Assembly: GCA_016286385.1 (NCBI GenBank)
Contig: JAEESO010000002.1
Span: 185,346-249,345 of the forward strand
From: Bacteroidales bacterium
Lineage (GTDB): Bacteria > Bacteroidota > Bacteroidia > Bacteroidales > UBA932
Direction of reading: 5' to 3'
Length of the DNA stretch: 64,000 nt
The stretch's first letter is position 1. Each line of letters begins with the position of its first letter. Shown here piece by piece: positions 1 to 10,128 of the stretch. The translations under genes and the position numbers were made by a program. The notes below the pieces were generated by a model that was not told the origin of the DNA, ran no database searches, and saw only the letters and a program-made list of their open reading frames with translations.

Positions 1-1
1 G

Positions 2-1180
2 GACAGCAATAAATGGATTATCGGCACGCTTATCCTCTTCATAATCGTAGGTGTAGCCCTTAGCCCTCGCGTGAAGTTTGACTCAGACCTCCGTAATCTG
101 GATTACGATGATCCCGCCCTCACGGAAAGCCAGGACCTCTACAATGCAAAGAATGCGGACGGTTATTCCCACCAGTACTTCGCCGCTTATGCCGATAACC
201 TTGACGATGCCCTGGAATACAACAAGGGAATGTTCAAGACCCTTGATTCCCTCAAAGAAGCGGGTGTGGCCAAATCCTGGTCCACTGTCACAGGCCTTCT
301 CTTCCACTCTACCAAGGACCAGGAAGAAAGGATAGCCGCCTGGAACGCCTTCTGGACAAGGGGCAAGGTGGCCAAATTGAAGAGGGATCTCAGGGAATCC
401 GGCGTGAAGCACGGCCTCCCTGGAGATATGTTCGACACATTCACCTCCCTTCTGGAAGCCAAATACGAACCCGGAAATCTCTTTGAATCCGGAATCATTC
501 CGCCGGGCCTTATGTCCAACTACATTGAGCGCCAGGAAAGTGGCCGATATATGGTGTTCACGGACGTCTCATATCCCGAGCCTGTGAGGGACGTCGTGTG
601 GGGGACCCTTGCAAAATGCCCCAACGTGATAGTTCTGGAGCCCTTCTTCTATTGCCGTGACATGGTGGAGATCGTTCACGACGACTTCAATACCACCGTA
701 TGGATATCCTCCCTGTTTGTGCTCATAGTGCTCCTTATCAGCTTCAGGAACCTCTGGATTGCGCTCATCGCGTTCTTCCCCATGTTCATAAGCTGGTTCG
801 TGATGCAGGGCTTCATGTCCATATTCGGTCTTGAGTTCAACCTCATAAACATCGTTATCGCAACGTTTATCTACGGTATCGGCGTAGATTACAGCATATT
901 TGTGATGGAGGGCCTTCTGAAGGAAGCGCGTACGGGCCAGCGGGATATGCTGGAATTCCACAAGGTGGCCATCTTCTACAGTGCAGCCGTTCTGGTGATA
1001 GTGGTGACATCCCTTATCTTTGCAAAACACCCCTCAATCCATTCAATCGGCATTATTACTCTCATCGGTATGGCCTCCACCATACTGATTACATACTCCC
1101 TGCAGCCCTGGGCCTTCCGCCTCCTTTGCAAGGTGCCCGCCCTCAGGCGCAGGTTCAGAATACCTGACGAGGAAAAATGA
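2..1180 (+). CDS. RND/MMPL-family exporter, C-terminal part (5' end outside window)
   Basis: Frame is open from the window edge through the ORF starting at 71; multi-TM C-terminal RND half (FNLINIVIATFIYGIGVDYSIFVMEG) similar to the 11010-13709 protein. Confidence 0.8.
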   Translation, partial: DSNKWIIGTLILFIIVGVALSPRVKFDSDLRNLDYDDPALTESQDLYNAKNADGYSHQYFAAYADNLDDALEYNKGMFKTLDSLKEAGVAKSWSTVTGLLFHSTKDQEERIAAWNAFWTRGKVAKLKRDLRESGVKHGLPGDMFDTFTSLLEAKYEPGNLFESGIIPPGLMSNYIERQESGRYMVFTDVSYPEPVRDVVWGTLAKCPNVIVLEPFFYCRDMVEIVHDDFNTTVWISSLFVLIVLLISFRNLWIALIAFFPMFISWFVMQGFMSIFGLEFNLINIVIATFIYGIGVDYSIFVMEGLLKEARTGQRDMLEFHKVAIFYSAAVLVIVVTSLIFAKHPSIHSIGIITLIGMASTILITYSLQPWAFRLLCKVPALRRRFRIPDEEK

Positions 1181-2775
1181 TACTTGACGCAGAAACCTAC
1201 CTAAACCTTATACGCGGCGGTGCCGCCCGTCTGTCGGAAAACCGCCAAACCATCAATGACCTCAATGTCTTCCCTATCCCTGATGGGGATACGGGAGACA
1301 ATATGCTTATGACTATGGAGGCCGGAACTTCCGCCACCGGTGCCACAATTGGAGAGATGGCAAAGGCTGTATCGGCCGGGATGCTACTTGGCGCACGCGG
1401 AAATTCGGGCGTTATCCTCTCCCGAATATTCGCCGGCATATCCAAAGGCCTGGACGGGCTTAAAAAGGCCGATATAAAGGAGTTTACCTCTGCAATGCGC
1501 TCCGGTGTCAAAGAGGCTTATACTGCCGTTTCCCAGCCCGTAGAGGGCACCATCCTCACCGTGATGAGAGAGGGTGTTGATGCTGCAGAAGGATCCTCCA
1601 CCCTTGAAGAATTCCTGGACCTCTGGATTGCCGGAATGGACCTCAGCCTCCAGCACACTCCGGAACTTCTTGACGTCCTCAAGAAGGCAGGAGTTGTGGA
1701 CAGCGGCGGCGCGGGCCTTCTTTGCATAGGTGAAGGTATGAGGGCCGCCCTTAAGGGTGAGATTGTTTTTGAGAACATTCCTTCCTCCCAGGGTGTTCCT
1801 GCCGCAAAGGTGGATTTCAATGCCTTTACTGAGGACAGCGTCCTTGAGTTTGGCTACTGCACGGAGTTTCTCCTCAGGCTCCAGCGCTCCAAAGTGGACC
1901 TTGACACTTTTGACGAATCTGTTATCCATGACTGGCTGGCTGCTCAGGGAGATTCCCTGGTGTTTTTCCGTGACGGCAGCATCATAAAGGTACACGTCCA
2001 CACAAAGGACCCCGGAGCTATCCTTTCAAAGTGCCGTGAGTGGGGCGAATTCCTTACCATAAAGGTTGAGAATATGACACTCCAGCACCACGAGAACCAT
2101 ATGGACGAGCGTTTCAAGCGCACCCGTAAGGCTCTTGGAATTGTTACCGTAGCGGCCGGTAAGGGCCTCACGGACAGTTTCAGGGAAATGGGGGCCGATT
2201 CCGTGATAGAGGGCGGCCAGACTATGAATCCTTCCGTGGAGCGTTTCCTGGAGGCCTTTGACTCCGTGGATGCAGAAACCATATTTGTATTCCCAAATAA
2301 CTCCAATATCATCCTAACGGCAAATCAGGCAAGTACCCTATATGAGAAGTCTAATATTGTGGTAATCCCTACCAAGACTATCTCTGAAGGCTATTATGCC
2401 CTTGCAAACCTTGACCCGGAACTTCCTTTGGAAGACCTTAAGTCCACCCTTGAAGGGGCTGCGGCATCGGTTACCACCGGAATGATATCAAGGGCCATCC
2501 GTGATACGGAGATAGCCAAAACCGGAGACTATGTGGGCTTCAGCGGAAAAGAACTTCTCACAGGCTCCCCTTCCCGCCCTGATGCCCTCAAGGAACTTGC
2601 GGCAAAACTAAATGCCGGACAGGCCGATATCTTCATCATCTTCAAGGGCGAAGATGTTCCCATGGATGAAGCGGAAGCTCTTAAATCGGCCTTTGAAAAA
2701 GAGTATCCCGCCACCGAAGTCATCCTTCTTGAAGGCGGCCAACCTGTATATGATTATATATTACTGATATGCTAA
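1177..2775 (+). CDS. DAK2-domain protein, FakA/YloV-like fatty acid kinase
   Basis: N-terminal INDLNVFPIPDGDTGDNM...GARGNSGVILSRIF typical of DAK2/YloV. Confidence 0.85.
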   Translation: MILDAETYLNLIRGGAARLSENRQTINDLNVFPIPDGDTGDNMLMTMEAGTSATGATIGEMAKAVSAGMLLGARGNSGVILSRIFAGISKGLDGLKKADIKEFTSAMRSGVKEAYTAVSQPVEGTILTVMREGVDAAEGSSTLEEFLDLWIAGMDLSLQHTPELLDVLKKAGVVDSGGAGLLCIGEGMRAALKGEIVFENIPSSQGVPAAKVDFNAFTEDSVLEFGYCTEFLLRLQRSKVDLDTFDESVIHDWLAAQGDSLVFFRDGSIIKVHVHTKDPGAILSKCREWGEFLTIKVENMTLQHHENHMDERFKRTRKALGIVTVAAGKGLTDSFREMGADSVIEGGQTMNPSVERFLEAFDSVDAETIFVFPNNSNIILTANQASTLYEKSNIVVIPTKTISEGYYALANLDPELPLEDLKSTLEGAAASVTTGMISRAIRDTEIAKTGDYVGFSGKELLTGSPSRPDALKELAAKLNAGQADIFIIFKGEDVPMDEAEALKSAFEKEYPATEVILLEGGQPVYDYILLIC

Positions 2776-3635
2776 AACTTTACACCGACACCGACACCGA
2801 TTTCTATCCGTCGATAGCGGAAGAATACGGTTACAAGCTCATCTCCATGCCCTACAGCATTGAGGCTAAGACCACTTATCCTTACGTGGATTTTGAGACT
2901 TTTGACGCTCACGCCTTCTATGATACGCTGAGAGGCGGAGTCCTCCCTACCACCAGCGCCATCTCCAAGGAGCAGTACATGAACTACTTCATAAAGGATT
3001 TCATTGAAGGTAACGATATCCTCTATGTGCATTTCTCAAGGGCCATGACCAACACCTTCGACGCCATGGACCAGGCCATAGCAGAACTCAAGGAGAAGTA
3101 TCCCAAGGCCCGTTTTGAGGAAATTGACACCAAGGGCATCACCACCATTTCCTATGCAATAGTGCGTGAGGTCGGTGACCTTGTGAAAGCCGGAAAAACC
3201 CTTGATGAGATCCTTGAGTGGGCAAAGACTGAGGTTGACAAGTTTGCTATGTACTTCTTTGCCGATGACCTTAAGTTCTTCCGCCGCAGCGGCCGCGTAA
3301 GCGGTCTTGCCGCCACTATGGGCACCCTTATAGGCGTCCGTCCCCTCATCCATATGAGCCAGGAAGGCAAGATGGTGTCCGTGGGCACTGCCAAGGGCCG
3401 TAACAACGCTATGGTTTACCTTGTGAACAAGGTTGGAGAGATTGGAGACGAGATTGACAAGCACCGCATCTGCATCGGCCATACCGACTCCCCCGAAATC
3501 GCAAGGCAGGTTGGCGCTATGATCACTGAAAAGTATGGTCCCCAGGATATTGTATACGTTGATGTGAATCCCACCGCCGGCAGCCACTGCGGCCCCAACG
3601 GCGTAGGAGTTTGTTTCCACGCCATACATAGATAG
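2769..3635 (+). CDS. DegV-family (FakB-like) fatty acid-binding protein
   Basis: DegV pattern (YTDTDTDFYPSIAEEYG..., TTSAISKEQY, HxGPNGVGV); overlaps fakA-like gene. Confidence 0.8.
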   Translation: MLKLYTDTDTDFYPSIAEEYGYKLISMPYSIEAKTTYPYVDFETFDAHAFYDTLRGGVLPTTSAISKEQYMNYFIKDFIEGNDILYVHFSRAMTNTFDAMDQAIAELKEKYPKARFEEIDTKGITTISYAIVREVGDLVKAGKTLDEILEWAKTEVDKFAMYFFADDLKFFRRSGRVSGLAATMGTLIGVRPLIHMSQEGKMVSVGTAKGRNNAMVYLVNKVGEIGDEIDKHRICIGHTDSPEIARQVGAMITEKYGPQDIVYVDVNPTAGSHCGPNGVGVCFHAIHR

Positions 3636-3638
3636 ACT

Positions 3639-4766
3639 ATGATTACCGTTGAAGAAGTAAAGACCGGGAAGCAGCGCAGGGAATTCCTGAGCTTCCCCCT
3701 GGACCTTTATAAGGGCAATCCGTACTACATCCCGCCCATGTACATGGACGAGAAAAAGATTTTCCGCAAGGATTACGTTTATAACTCAAGCTGCGACTCC
3801 GTTTTTTTCAATGCCTACAAGGACGGAAAGATGGCAGGGCGCATCCAGGGCATAATCCAAAGGGACGCCAATGCCAAGAACGGGGAGAAGCGCGCGCGCT
3901 TCACCCGTATTGAGGCAATTGACGACGCAGAAGTCTTCAAGGCCCTCTTTGAAAAGGCCGAAGGATGGGCTCGGGAGAAAGGTATGGATACAATCCAGGG
4001 ACCCATCGGCTACTCCGACCTTGAGAAGGAAGGCCTCCTCATTGAAGGCTTTGATGTTCCCGGCACCTTTGTGACCACATATAACCTCCCCTATTACCAG
4101 AAGCACATAGAGGCCCTGGGGTTCAAGAAAGAGGTAGATTACACTGGTTCTTTCCTTTATGGTCCGGAATCTGAAGAAACGCTTCAGGAAATGGAGCAGC
4201 TTGTGAACTTCATCTTCAAGCGCTACAAACTCCATTTTGGGGAGTCAAGGAATGGGGCCGATTTCATGCGTAAGTATGCCGACGGCATCTTCAACCTCAT
4301 GGATATGTCCTATGAAGGCCTCTATGGGACCGTGCCTTTTACCGAGGGCATGCGTAAGCTCATGCTTGATAACTTCGGCCTTGTGATAGACCCCAAGTAT
4401 TCCGCCATCATTCTTGACGAGAATGACAAACCCGTCTGCTTCGGCCTTGCCATTCCTTCCCTCAACAGGGCATTCCAGGGCACCAGGGGTCATATCACCC
4501 CCGGAGTTGCCGTCCGTTTCCTCAAGTGCAAACTCCAACCGGACTGCCTGAATCTCTGCATCATCGGCGCAGATCCCGAATACCTGAACCGTGGTGTATC
4601 GGCCGCCCTTTCCCTTGCTATAATGAAGATGCTCAAGGACTCCCCTACGTTGAAGTATGCCGATACCTGCATCAACCTGGAAGACAACTACGCCATCCAG
4701 AACCAGTGGAAGCGCTTCAAACGTGAAGTCCCCAAACGTTACCGTGCTTACGTGAAACCCCTATGA
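3639..4766 (+). CDS. GNAT-like/YghO-like hypothetical protein
   Basis: 375-aa ORF in operon context; FLSFPLDLYKGNPYYIPP motif. Confidence 0.65.
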   Translation: MITVEEVKTGKQRREFLSFPLDLYKGNPYYIPPMYMDEKKIFRKDYVYNSSCDSVFFNAYKDGKMAGRIQGIIQRDANAKNGEKRARFTRIEAIDDAEVFKALFEKAEGWAREKGMDTIQGPIGYSDLEKEGLLIEGFDVPGTFVTTYNLPYYQKHIEALGFKKEVDYTGSFLYGPESEETLQEMEQLVNFIFKRYKLHFGESRNGADFMRKYADGIFNLMDMSYEGLYGTVPFTEGMRKLMLDNFGLVIDPKYSAIILDENDKPVCFGLAIPSLNRAFQGTRGHITPGVAVRFLKCKLQPDCLNLCIIGADPEYLNRGVSAALSLAIMKMLKDSPTLKYADTCINLEDNYAIQNQWKRFKREVPKRYRAYVKPL

Positions 4767-5782
4767 TTAAGATCCTTATAGACTGCTTTGGCGGAGACCA
4801 TTGCCCTCAGGCACCCGTAGAAGGCGCCCTGGCAGCACTTGCCAAGAATCCGGAACTCTACGTGATGCTCTGTGGAGATGAGGCCATCCTTCAGAAGGAG
4901 CTTCAGGGAAAGACCTATGACTCTTCCCGCGTAGAGATTATCCATGCCCCCGAGGTCATTGGCTGCGACGAAAAACCCACTGATGTGGTTCGTCTCAAGC
5001 GCAATTCCTCCATGATGAAGGCCATCATCCTTCTGAGGGACCGCGACGATATATCGGCCATGGTTTCCACAGGATCTACCGGAGCCCTAGTAACCGGCGT
5101 CCTGGTTCGCCTTGGCCGCATTCCTGGCGTTATCCGCCCCGCCTTCTGCCCCATCCTCCCCACTATGGACGGAGGCATTGTGGGCATCTGCGACAGCGGC
5201 GCCAACGTGGAGGTGACTCCCGCCCACCTCAGGCAGTTTGCAATAATGGCGTCCCTCTATATGGAAAACGTGTACGGCGTTGAAAAACCCCGCGTAGCGC
5301 TCCTGAATGTAGGGAAAGAGGCCGAGAAAGGCGACGATACCCGTCAGGAAGCCTATAAACTCCTTCAGGAGACGGAAGGCGTAAACTTTGTGGGCAATAT
5401 GGAAAGCCGTGACCTTCTTTCCGGAAACTACAATGTTGTTGTGGCCGATGGTTTTTCAGGGAACGTCCTTGTGAAAACAACGGAAGGCACAGCCCTGGAG
5501 CTTCTGAAAAAACTGAAGAAGGAGATTTTCAGCCGCACTATATACAAGATGGGAGCGCTCCTTATGAAGCAGATGTTTACGGACATGAAGGAGTTCATGA
5601 ACTACCAGAACTACGGCGGAAGCGTCCTCCTGGGAACCTCCAAGGTTGTTGTGAAAGGTCACGGCTCATCAAAGGCCATAGCCGTTGAAAAATGCATTGA
5701 ACAGGCCTACAGGATGGAGGTAAGTAAGCTCTCGGCTAAGATTGAGGCCGAAATATCAAAATACGATCATTACGAAGAATAA
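4763..5782 (+). CDS. plsX: phosphate acyltransferase PlsX
   Basis: IDCFGGDHCPQAPVEGAL..., STGSTGALVTG, YGGSVLLGTSKVVVKGHGSS motifs. Confidence 0.9.
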   Translation: MIKILIDCFGGDHCPQAPVEGALAALAKNPELYVMLCGDEAILQKELQGKTYDSSRVEIIHAPEVIGCDEKPTDVVRLKRNSSMMKAIILLRDRDDISAMVSTGSTGALVTGVLVRLGRIPGVIRPAFCPILPTMDGGIVGICDSGANVEVTPAHLRQFAIMASLYMENVYGVEKPRVALLNVGKEAEKGDDTRQEAYKLLQETEGVNFVGNMESRDLLSGNYNVVVADGFSGNVLVKTTEGTALELLKKLKKEIFSRTIYKMGALLMKQMFTDMKEFMNYQNYGGSVLLGTSKVVVKGHGSSKAIAVEKCIEQAYRMEVSKLSAKIEAEISKYDHYEE

Positions 5783-5792
5783 TACAACTACT

Positions 5793-6029
5793 ATGTTTGA
5801 TAAAGTACAGGCAATCCTTGCAAAGCAGCTGAGGCTGGACCCTTCCAAGATTACTCCCCAGTCACTTATCAAGAAAGACCTTGGGGCCGATTCCCTTGAT
5901 ATCCTCCAGCTCCTCATGAGAATCGAGGACCAGTACGGAATTGTGATTCCGGACCAGGCCCTCGCAAAATTCGAGACTGTTGCTGACGTTGTTGCTTACC
6001 TTGAGCAGCAGGACGTAAAGATTGACTAA
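5793..6029 (+). CDS. acpP: acyl carrier protein
   Basis: ATG at 5793; KKDLGADSLDILQLLMRIEDQYG phosphopantetheine site. Confidence 0.9.
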   Translation: MFDKVQAILAKQLRLDPSKITPQSLIKKDLGADSLDILQLLMRIEDQYGIVIPDQALAKFETVADVVAYLEQQDVKID

Positions 6030-7681
6030 CCGCCGATAAATTCTCGGAGCAACGAAGTTGCCGGAATTTCCTTATCCGGAACGGGTGTGAAGTAATGGAT
6101 GAACTTCAGGAGGCGGTGGCTCTCACTGTACTCCGGACAGTTCTGGGGAACACTACGCAGAATGGGCTCTGCGTGGTTTTTCATTACTGCAAACTCAATG
6201 AGATAGGCACTGTTGAACATTACATCGGCCATCTCCTGATAGGGATAGATCCACTTTTCCTCAGCATCCAGTACGTTCTGCCAGTTGGAGATTGATTCCC
6301 TGGCGGTGAAGGCGCCCTTGTTGTAATCACGGACAATACGTCTCAGAAGACGGTTGTCGCTGGTGGGAATGGCGTTGTGGTCGTCCAGGTTGGTGCCTGT
6401 GAGGGTGTTGATGAAAATCCTGAACTTGGATTCTTCCGGAATGTCTGATGTAAGGGCTGGATTAAGGGCGTGGATGCCTTCAATGAGGAGGATACTCCCC
6501 TGCTCCAGTTTCAGGACCTTTCCGTTGTATTCGCGAAGACCCGTCACAAAGTTGTATTCCGGGACGTTTACCTCCTCACCGTTGATAAGGGCCATGATAT
6601 GGCTCTCCATGAGGGCGTGGTCCACGGTATCAAAATTATCGAAGTCATAGGAACCGTCCGGGAACTTGGGGGTGTCCACGCGGTTCACAAAATAGTCGTC
6701 CGTAGAAATTGAGATGGGCTTGAGGCCGCAGGCCTTGAGCTGGATTGAGAGCCTCTTGCAGAAAGTGGTTTTGCCGGAAGATGAAGGGCCGGTGATAAGG
6801 ACCACTTTCAGAGGGGTTTCGCCGCGGTTACGGCGCTCTATTTCCTCTGCTATCTTCACTATCTTCTTTTCCTGGAGGGCTTCCGCTATCTGGATAAGTT
6901 CGCTGGCGTGGCCGTTCAGAAATGCCTGATTGACGTCTCCTACGGTATTGAGGCCCATTATTATGTTCCAGCGCAGAGCTTCCTGGAAGATTTCGTAGGT
7001 TTTGGGCTGATCGATGAAATCGGCCACCTTTGTGGGATCCTCCTTTGAAGGCCCAAGAAGCACAAGACCGTCCTTGTATGGCTTGATATCCCACACGGTA
7101 AGATATCCGGTGCTGGGGACAAGCTTGCCGTAATAATAGTCCGAGGTTTCTCCAAGGGTGTAATAGTCCGTATAGGCCTCACCGCTTGTCTCAAGGAGCT
7201 TCACCTTGTCCATGTAGCCGCTCTTGCGGAATTCCTTGATGGCTTTGTCGGTCTGGACGTCGTAGCGGTGGAAGGGCATGTCTTTCTCTACCAGCTCCTT
7301 CATCCTTGCCTCTACGGCCGATATCTCCTCCATGGTGATCTCCGAATTATCGGCCTTTCTCAGATGGATGAATATTCCGTGGCCGATAGGATGCTCCATA
7401 TACAGCTTGATATCCGGGAAAAGGTCTACGGCAGCCTTGTACAGTAAAAAAGCAAGCGAGCGGCAATACACTCTCATTCCGCTCGCTTCACGGACGTCCA
7501 TGAATTCTACGTCCTTATTTTGGTAAACCTTGAATTTCAGGCCCTGTGATACGTTGTTCACCTTTGCAGACACTGCAGGATAAGGCAGGTTGGGGTTGAA
7601 CTCAGAGAGCATTTGGGCAAGTGAGGTGCCCTCCGGAAAACGCTTGGACTCTTTGGTGTTTTTGCAATATACCTGTACCAT
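6026..7681 (-). CDS. nucleoside (uridine) kinase with N-terminal TGS-like region
   Basis: GPSSSGKTTFCKRL P-loop, STDDYFVNR; TGS-like N-terminus. Confidence 0.85.
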   Translation of the reverse strand: MVQVYCKNTKESKRFPEGTSLAQMLSEFNPNLPYPAVSAKVNNVSQGLKFKVYQNKDVEFMDVREASGMRVYCRSLAFLLYKAAVDLFPDIKLYMEHPIGHGIFIHLRKADNSEITMEEISAVEARMKELVEKDMPFHRYDVQTDKAIKEFRKSGYMDKVKLLETSGEAYTDYYTLGETSDYYYGKLVPSTGYLTVWDIKPYKDGLVLLGPSKEDPTKVADFIDQPKTYEIFQEALRWNIIMGLNTVGDVNQAFLNGHASELIQIAEALQEKKIVKIAEEIERRNRGETPLKVVLITGPSSSGKTTFCKRLSIQLKACGLKPISISTDDYFVNRVDTPKFPDGSYDFDNFDTVDHALMESHIMALINGEEVNVPEYNFVTGLREYNGKVLKLEQGSILLIEGIHALNPALTSDIPEESKFRIFINTLTGTNLDDHNAIPTSDNRLLRRIVRDYNKGAFTARESISNWQNVLDAEEKWIYPYQEMADVMFNSAYLIEFAVMKNHAEPILRSVPQNCPEYSESHRLLKFIHYFTPVPDKEIPATSLLREFIGG

Positions 7682-7730
7682 ATCTTTGGGCTGAAATTAA
7701 TGGGGCAAAGGTACTAAAACTGAGCCTAAA

Positions 7731-8831
7731 TTACAATAGCGGACCGGCGTAAATTTTAAGTAAAATGTCTTTGAGTTCCAGCGGATAATCCCGGGAAATA
7801 TCGGAAATATATTTCTTGAAGGCCTTCAGCTCCGCATCAGTGTATGAATGGGAGCGCTTGCCGTCAAGGATATCCTTGGCTATGTAATTTGTGGGCCACA
7901 GGCGGTATGCATCCTTTATGCGGCTGTCAATGAGGGCCGCCACTTCCCTGTTGAAGGCCGATGAACTGAGTCCCCGGAGAGCTTCAAGCTCTTCCTTTCT
8001 TATGGGCTCCGTCACCGCCAGGTGCACCCTTCCCTTTTTCTGGGTGATGCCCGTCAGGATGGAATTCAGGTCCTCTCCCGGCTTTTTCACATACGGCTGG
8101 CCGGAGGATTTGGCGTAGAGCTCCAGGGCCTTCAGAAGGTCACAGGGCTCCCATTCGTAAGATATGGCAAGGGGGCAGATATTAAGGCTTGCAAGGGCCT
8201 CTACCTTGTCCTGACCGCCTCCAAGGCCGAACATCTTGATGATGCCCTGGTCCGTGGAATCAAGTCCGTCCTTTGTGCGTCCGTTTCTCTGGGCTATCCA
8301 CACGCTCTCATGTTTTTCGCGGATAGCGTAGTGCATGTACTCGGAGACATAGCGGGACTTCAGGAGGAAATCCCGTGGAGATGTAACCGTAGTGGGCCTT
8401 TCGATGCGGAACATCTTGTTGCTTTTCCCGGTATCAATGACCAGCTGCCCCTGCATTAGATTTGCTCCGAAAGTAATTTCAGAAGTGCGCCTGCCTGCAT
8501 CCAGGAGGAGAACCTGGAGGAATGCCGCGTCCAGCATAATGTCCCTGTGGTTTGACACAAAAAGGTAATCAGTGCCTGGGTCCAGCCTTTCCATCCCCTC
8601 CACTGAAAGACCATCCGTGGTCTTGTCCACAACGGAGTAGATGGCTTTGTACATGAACCTTCTCTGGAACTCTTCAGTTGTGCGGCAGCTTCCGATAATA
8701 CCGGCAATCTCGTGGATGGGCTTTTCCGGGAAAAGGAAATCACATACCAGCGGGAAATATTTGTCGGAGACTATCCTCTGCATTGCTGCAGGGATTTCAG
8801 AGTCATTGTATGGCCGGATGTCATCAAACAT
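7731..8831 (-). CDS. glycerol-3-phosphate/1-acylglycerol acyltransferase-like protein
   Basis: VSNHRDIMLDAAFLQ acyltransferase motif. Confidence 0.7.
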   Translation of the reverse strand: MFDDIRPYNDSEIPAAMQRIVSDKYFPLVCDFLFPEKPIHEIAGIIGSCRTTEEFQRRFMYKAIYSVVDKTTDGLSVEGMERLDPGTDYLFVSNHRDIMLDAAFLQVLLLDAGRRTSEITFGANLMQGQLVIDTGKSNKMFRIERPTTVTSPRDFLLKSRYVSEYMHYAIREKHESVWIAQRNGRTKDGLDSTDQGIIKMFGLGGGQDKVEALASLNICPLAISYEWEPCDLLKALELYAKSSGQPYVKKPGEDLNSILTGITQKKGRVHLAVTEPIRKEELEALRGLSSSAFNREVAALIDSRIKDAYRLWPTNYIAKDILDGKRSHSYTDAELKAFKKYISDISRDYPLELKDILLKIYAGPLL

Positions 8832-10125
8832 GTTTGGCTCTCCTGTCTATGAATTTAACGGGTTTACGGGACTTTGCGGGATAATTGATGGCGTGAATCT
8901 CCGGAACAGGCTGGATCTCTATGCGCGGAGCAACCCTTACCCTTGAGCGGAAACGGTCCTTGAGGTCCTTTACGCAATCAAATTCAGGCTCATACTTGAG
9001 GCCGATCTTCACAAGGACATCGTCAGTTCCGGCATCTGAATCCAGGACCTCTATGACGTAGTTCTCCACGTAAGGGGTGTTGTCCAGGACGTCGTTGAGT
9101 GCCGGAGGGTAAAGCGTTGTGCCCTTGAGCTTGATCATATTGTTTTTTCGGCCCACTATTGGCGTGAGGCGGAAACTATTGCGTCCGCATTTGCAGGGCT
9201 GGGTTATCTTTGCAGCAATATCTCCGGTGCGGAACCGCAGGAGCGGCATGCCTTCTACACCAAGGGTAGTAATAACAATCTCCCCCACTTGTCCGTCCGG
9301 TACCGGCATATTGTCAGGGCCGATAATCTCCACAATCACCAGCTCCGGATGCACATGACCTCCGCAGGCGTACGGGCATTCTGAGAACGTTGCGCCCATC
9401 TCCGTGGAAGAGTATGTGGCGTAGAGTTCCACGTCCCATTTTTCCTTGATCCGGCGGCCAAGGAGATTGAGGGATAAATCCTGTTCCCTAAGGCCCTCGC
9501 CTATGCCGATGATACGCTTGATGGATGAGTTCTTGTAATCGATGCCATGGTCCTCGGCCCACTGGATAAGGCGCAGGATAAAGGAGGGCACGCACATTAT
9601 GGTGTCCGGTTTCAGGCGCTGGATTGTGTCCCACTGGAGTTCCGGAATGCCGTTACCAACGCGGATGACGCCCGCGCCCAGTTCCCTGATGCCAAGGAAA
9701 TAGGCAAGGCCGGCCATGAAACGCTTATCCAGCGTAACCATGAGCTGCACTATGCTCCCGGGGCTTACACCTGCGCAGGAAAAACTCTTTTTCTCATTGA
9801 ATGCAAGCCTCTGGAGATCCTTTTCCGTGCACCCGAATGTGACGGGATCTCCCATAGTGCCGGATGTGGTTATATAGTCAATCACCTTCTCCCTGGGAAC
9901 GCAGAGGAATTCGTCGTTGAACAGCTGAAGGTCCTTTTTCTCTGTGAAAGGAATCTTCTGAAGGTCCTCTATGGTTTTGATGCGGTCAATCTCTATATGG
10001 CACTTCTGAAACATCCTGCGGTAATACTTGGAATTGGCCTGCAGGTATTCCAGGGCCTCTTTGAGCAGCCCTTCCTGGAAGGATTTTATCTCTTCCGCGC
10101 TTTTGAATTCTATGTCCTGCTTCAT
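8824..10125 (-). CDS. phenylacetate-CoA ligase-like AMP-binding enzyme
   Basis: TTSGTMGDPVTFGCTEKD, YSSTEMGATFSECP, RFRTGDIA motifs. Confidence 0.8.
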   Translation of the reverse strand: MKQDIEFKSAEEIKSFQEGLLKEALEYLQANSKYYRRMFQKCHIEIDRIKTIEDLQKIPFTEKKDLQLFNDEFLCVPREKVIDYITTSGTMGDPVTFGCTEKDLQRLAFNEKKSFSCAGVSPGSIVQLMVTLDKRFMAGLAYFLGIRELGAGVIRVGNGIPELQWDTIQRLKPDTIMCVPSFILRLIQWAEDHGIDYKNSSIKRIIGIGEGLREQDLSLNLLGRRIKEKWDVELYATYSSTEMGATFSECPYACGGHVHPELVIVEIIGPDNMPVPDGQVGEIVITTLGVEGMPLLRFRTGDIAAKITQPCKCGRNSFRLTPIVGRKNNMIKLKGTTLYPPALNDVLDNTPYVENYVIEVLDSDAGTDDVLVKIGLKYEPEFDCVKDLKDRFRSRVRVAPRIEIQPVPEIHAINYPAKSRKPVKFIDRRAKHV

Positions 10126-10128
10126 CCT

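Noticed and set aside
569-1030. Minus-strand 153-aa ORF and many similar antisense ORFs (1384-2001, 3036-3629, 27896-28774, 37349-38467, 61889-62770)
   Set aside because: Shadow ORFs opposite well-supported genes, produced by codon bias; low-complexity His/Val-rich translations without family motifs.
7455-7492. Inverted repeat AGCGAGCGG...CCGCTCGCT inside the nucleoside kinase gene
   Set aside because: The encoded peptide (GMRVYCRSLAFLL) looks like normal conserved kinase sequence; 9-bp stem with a long loop is plausible by chance.
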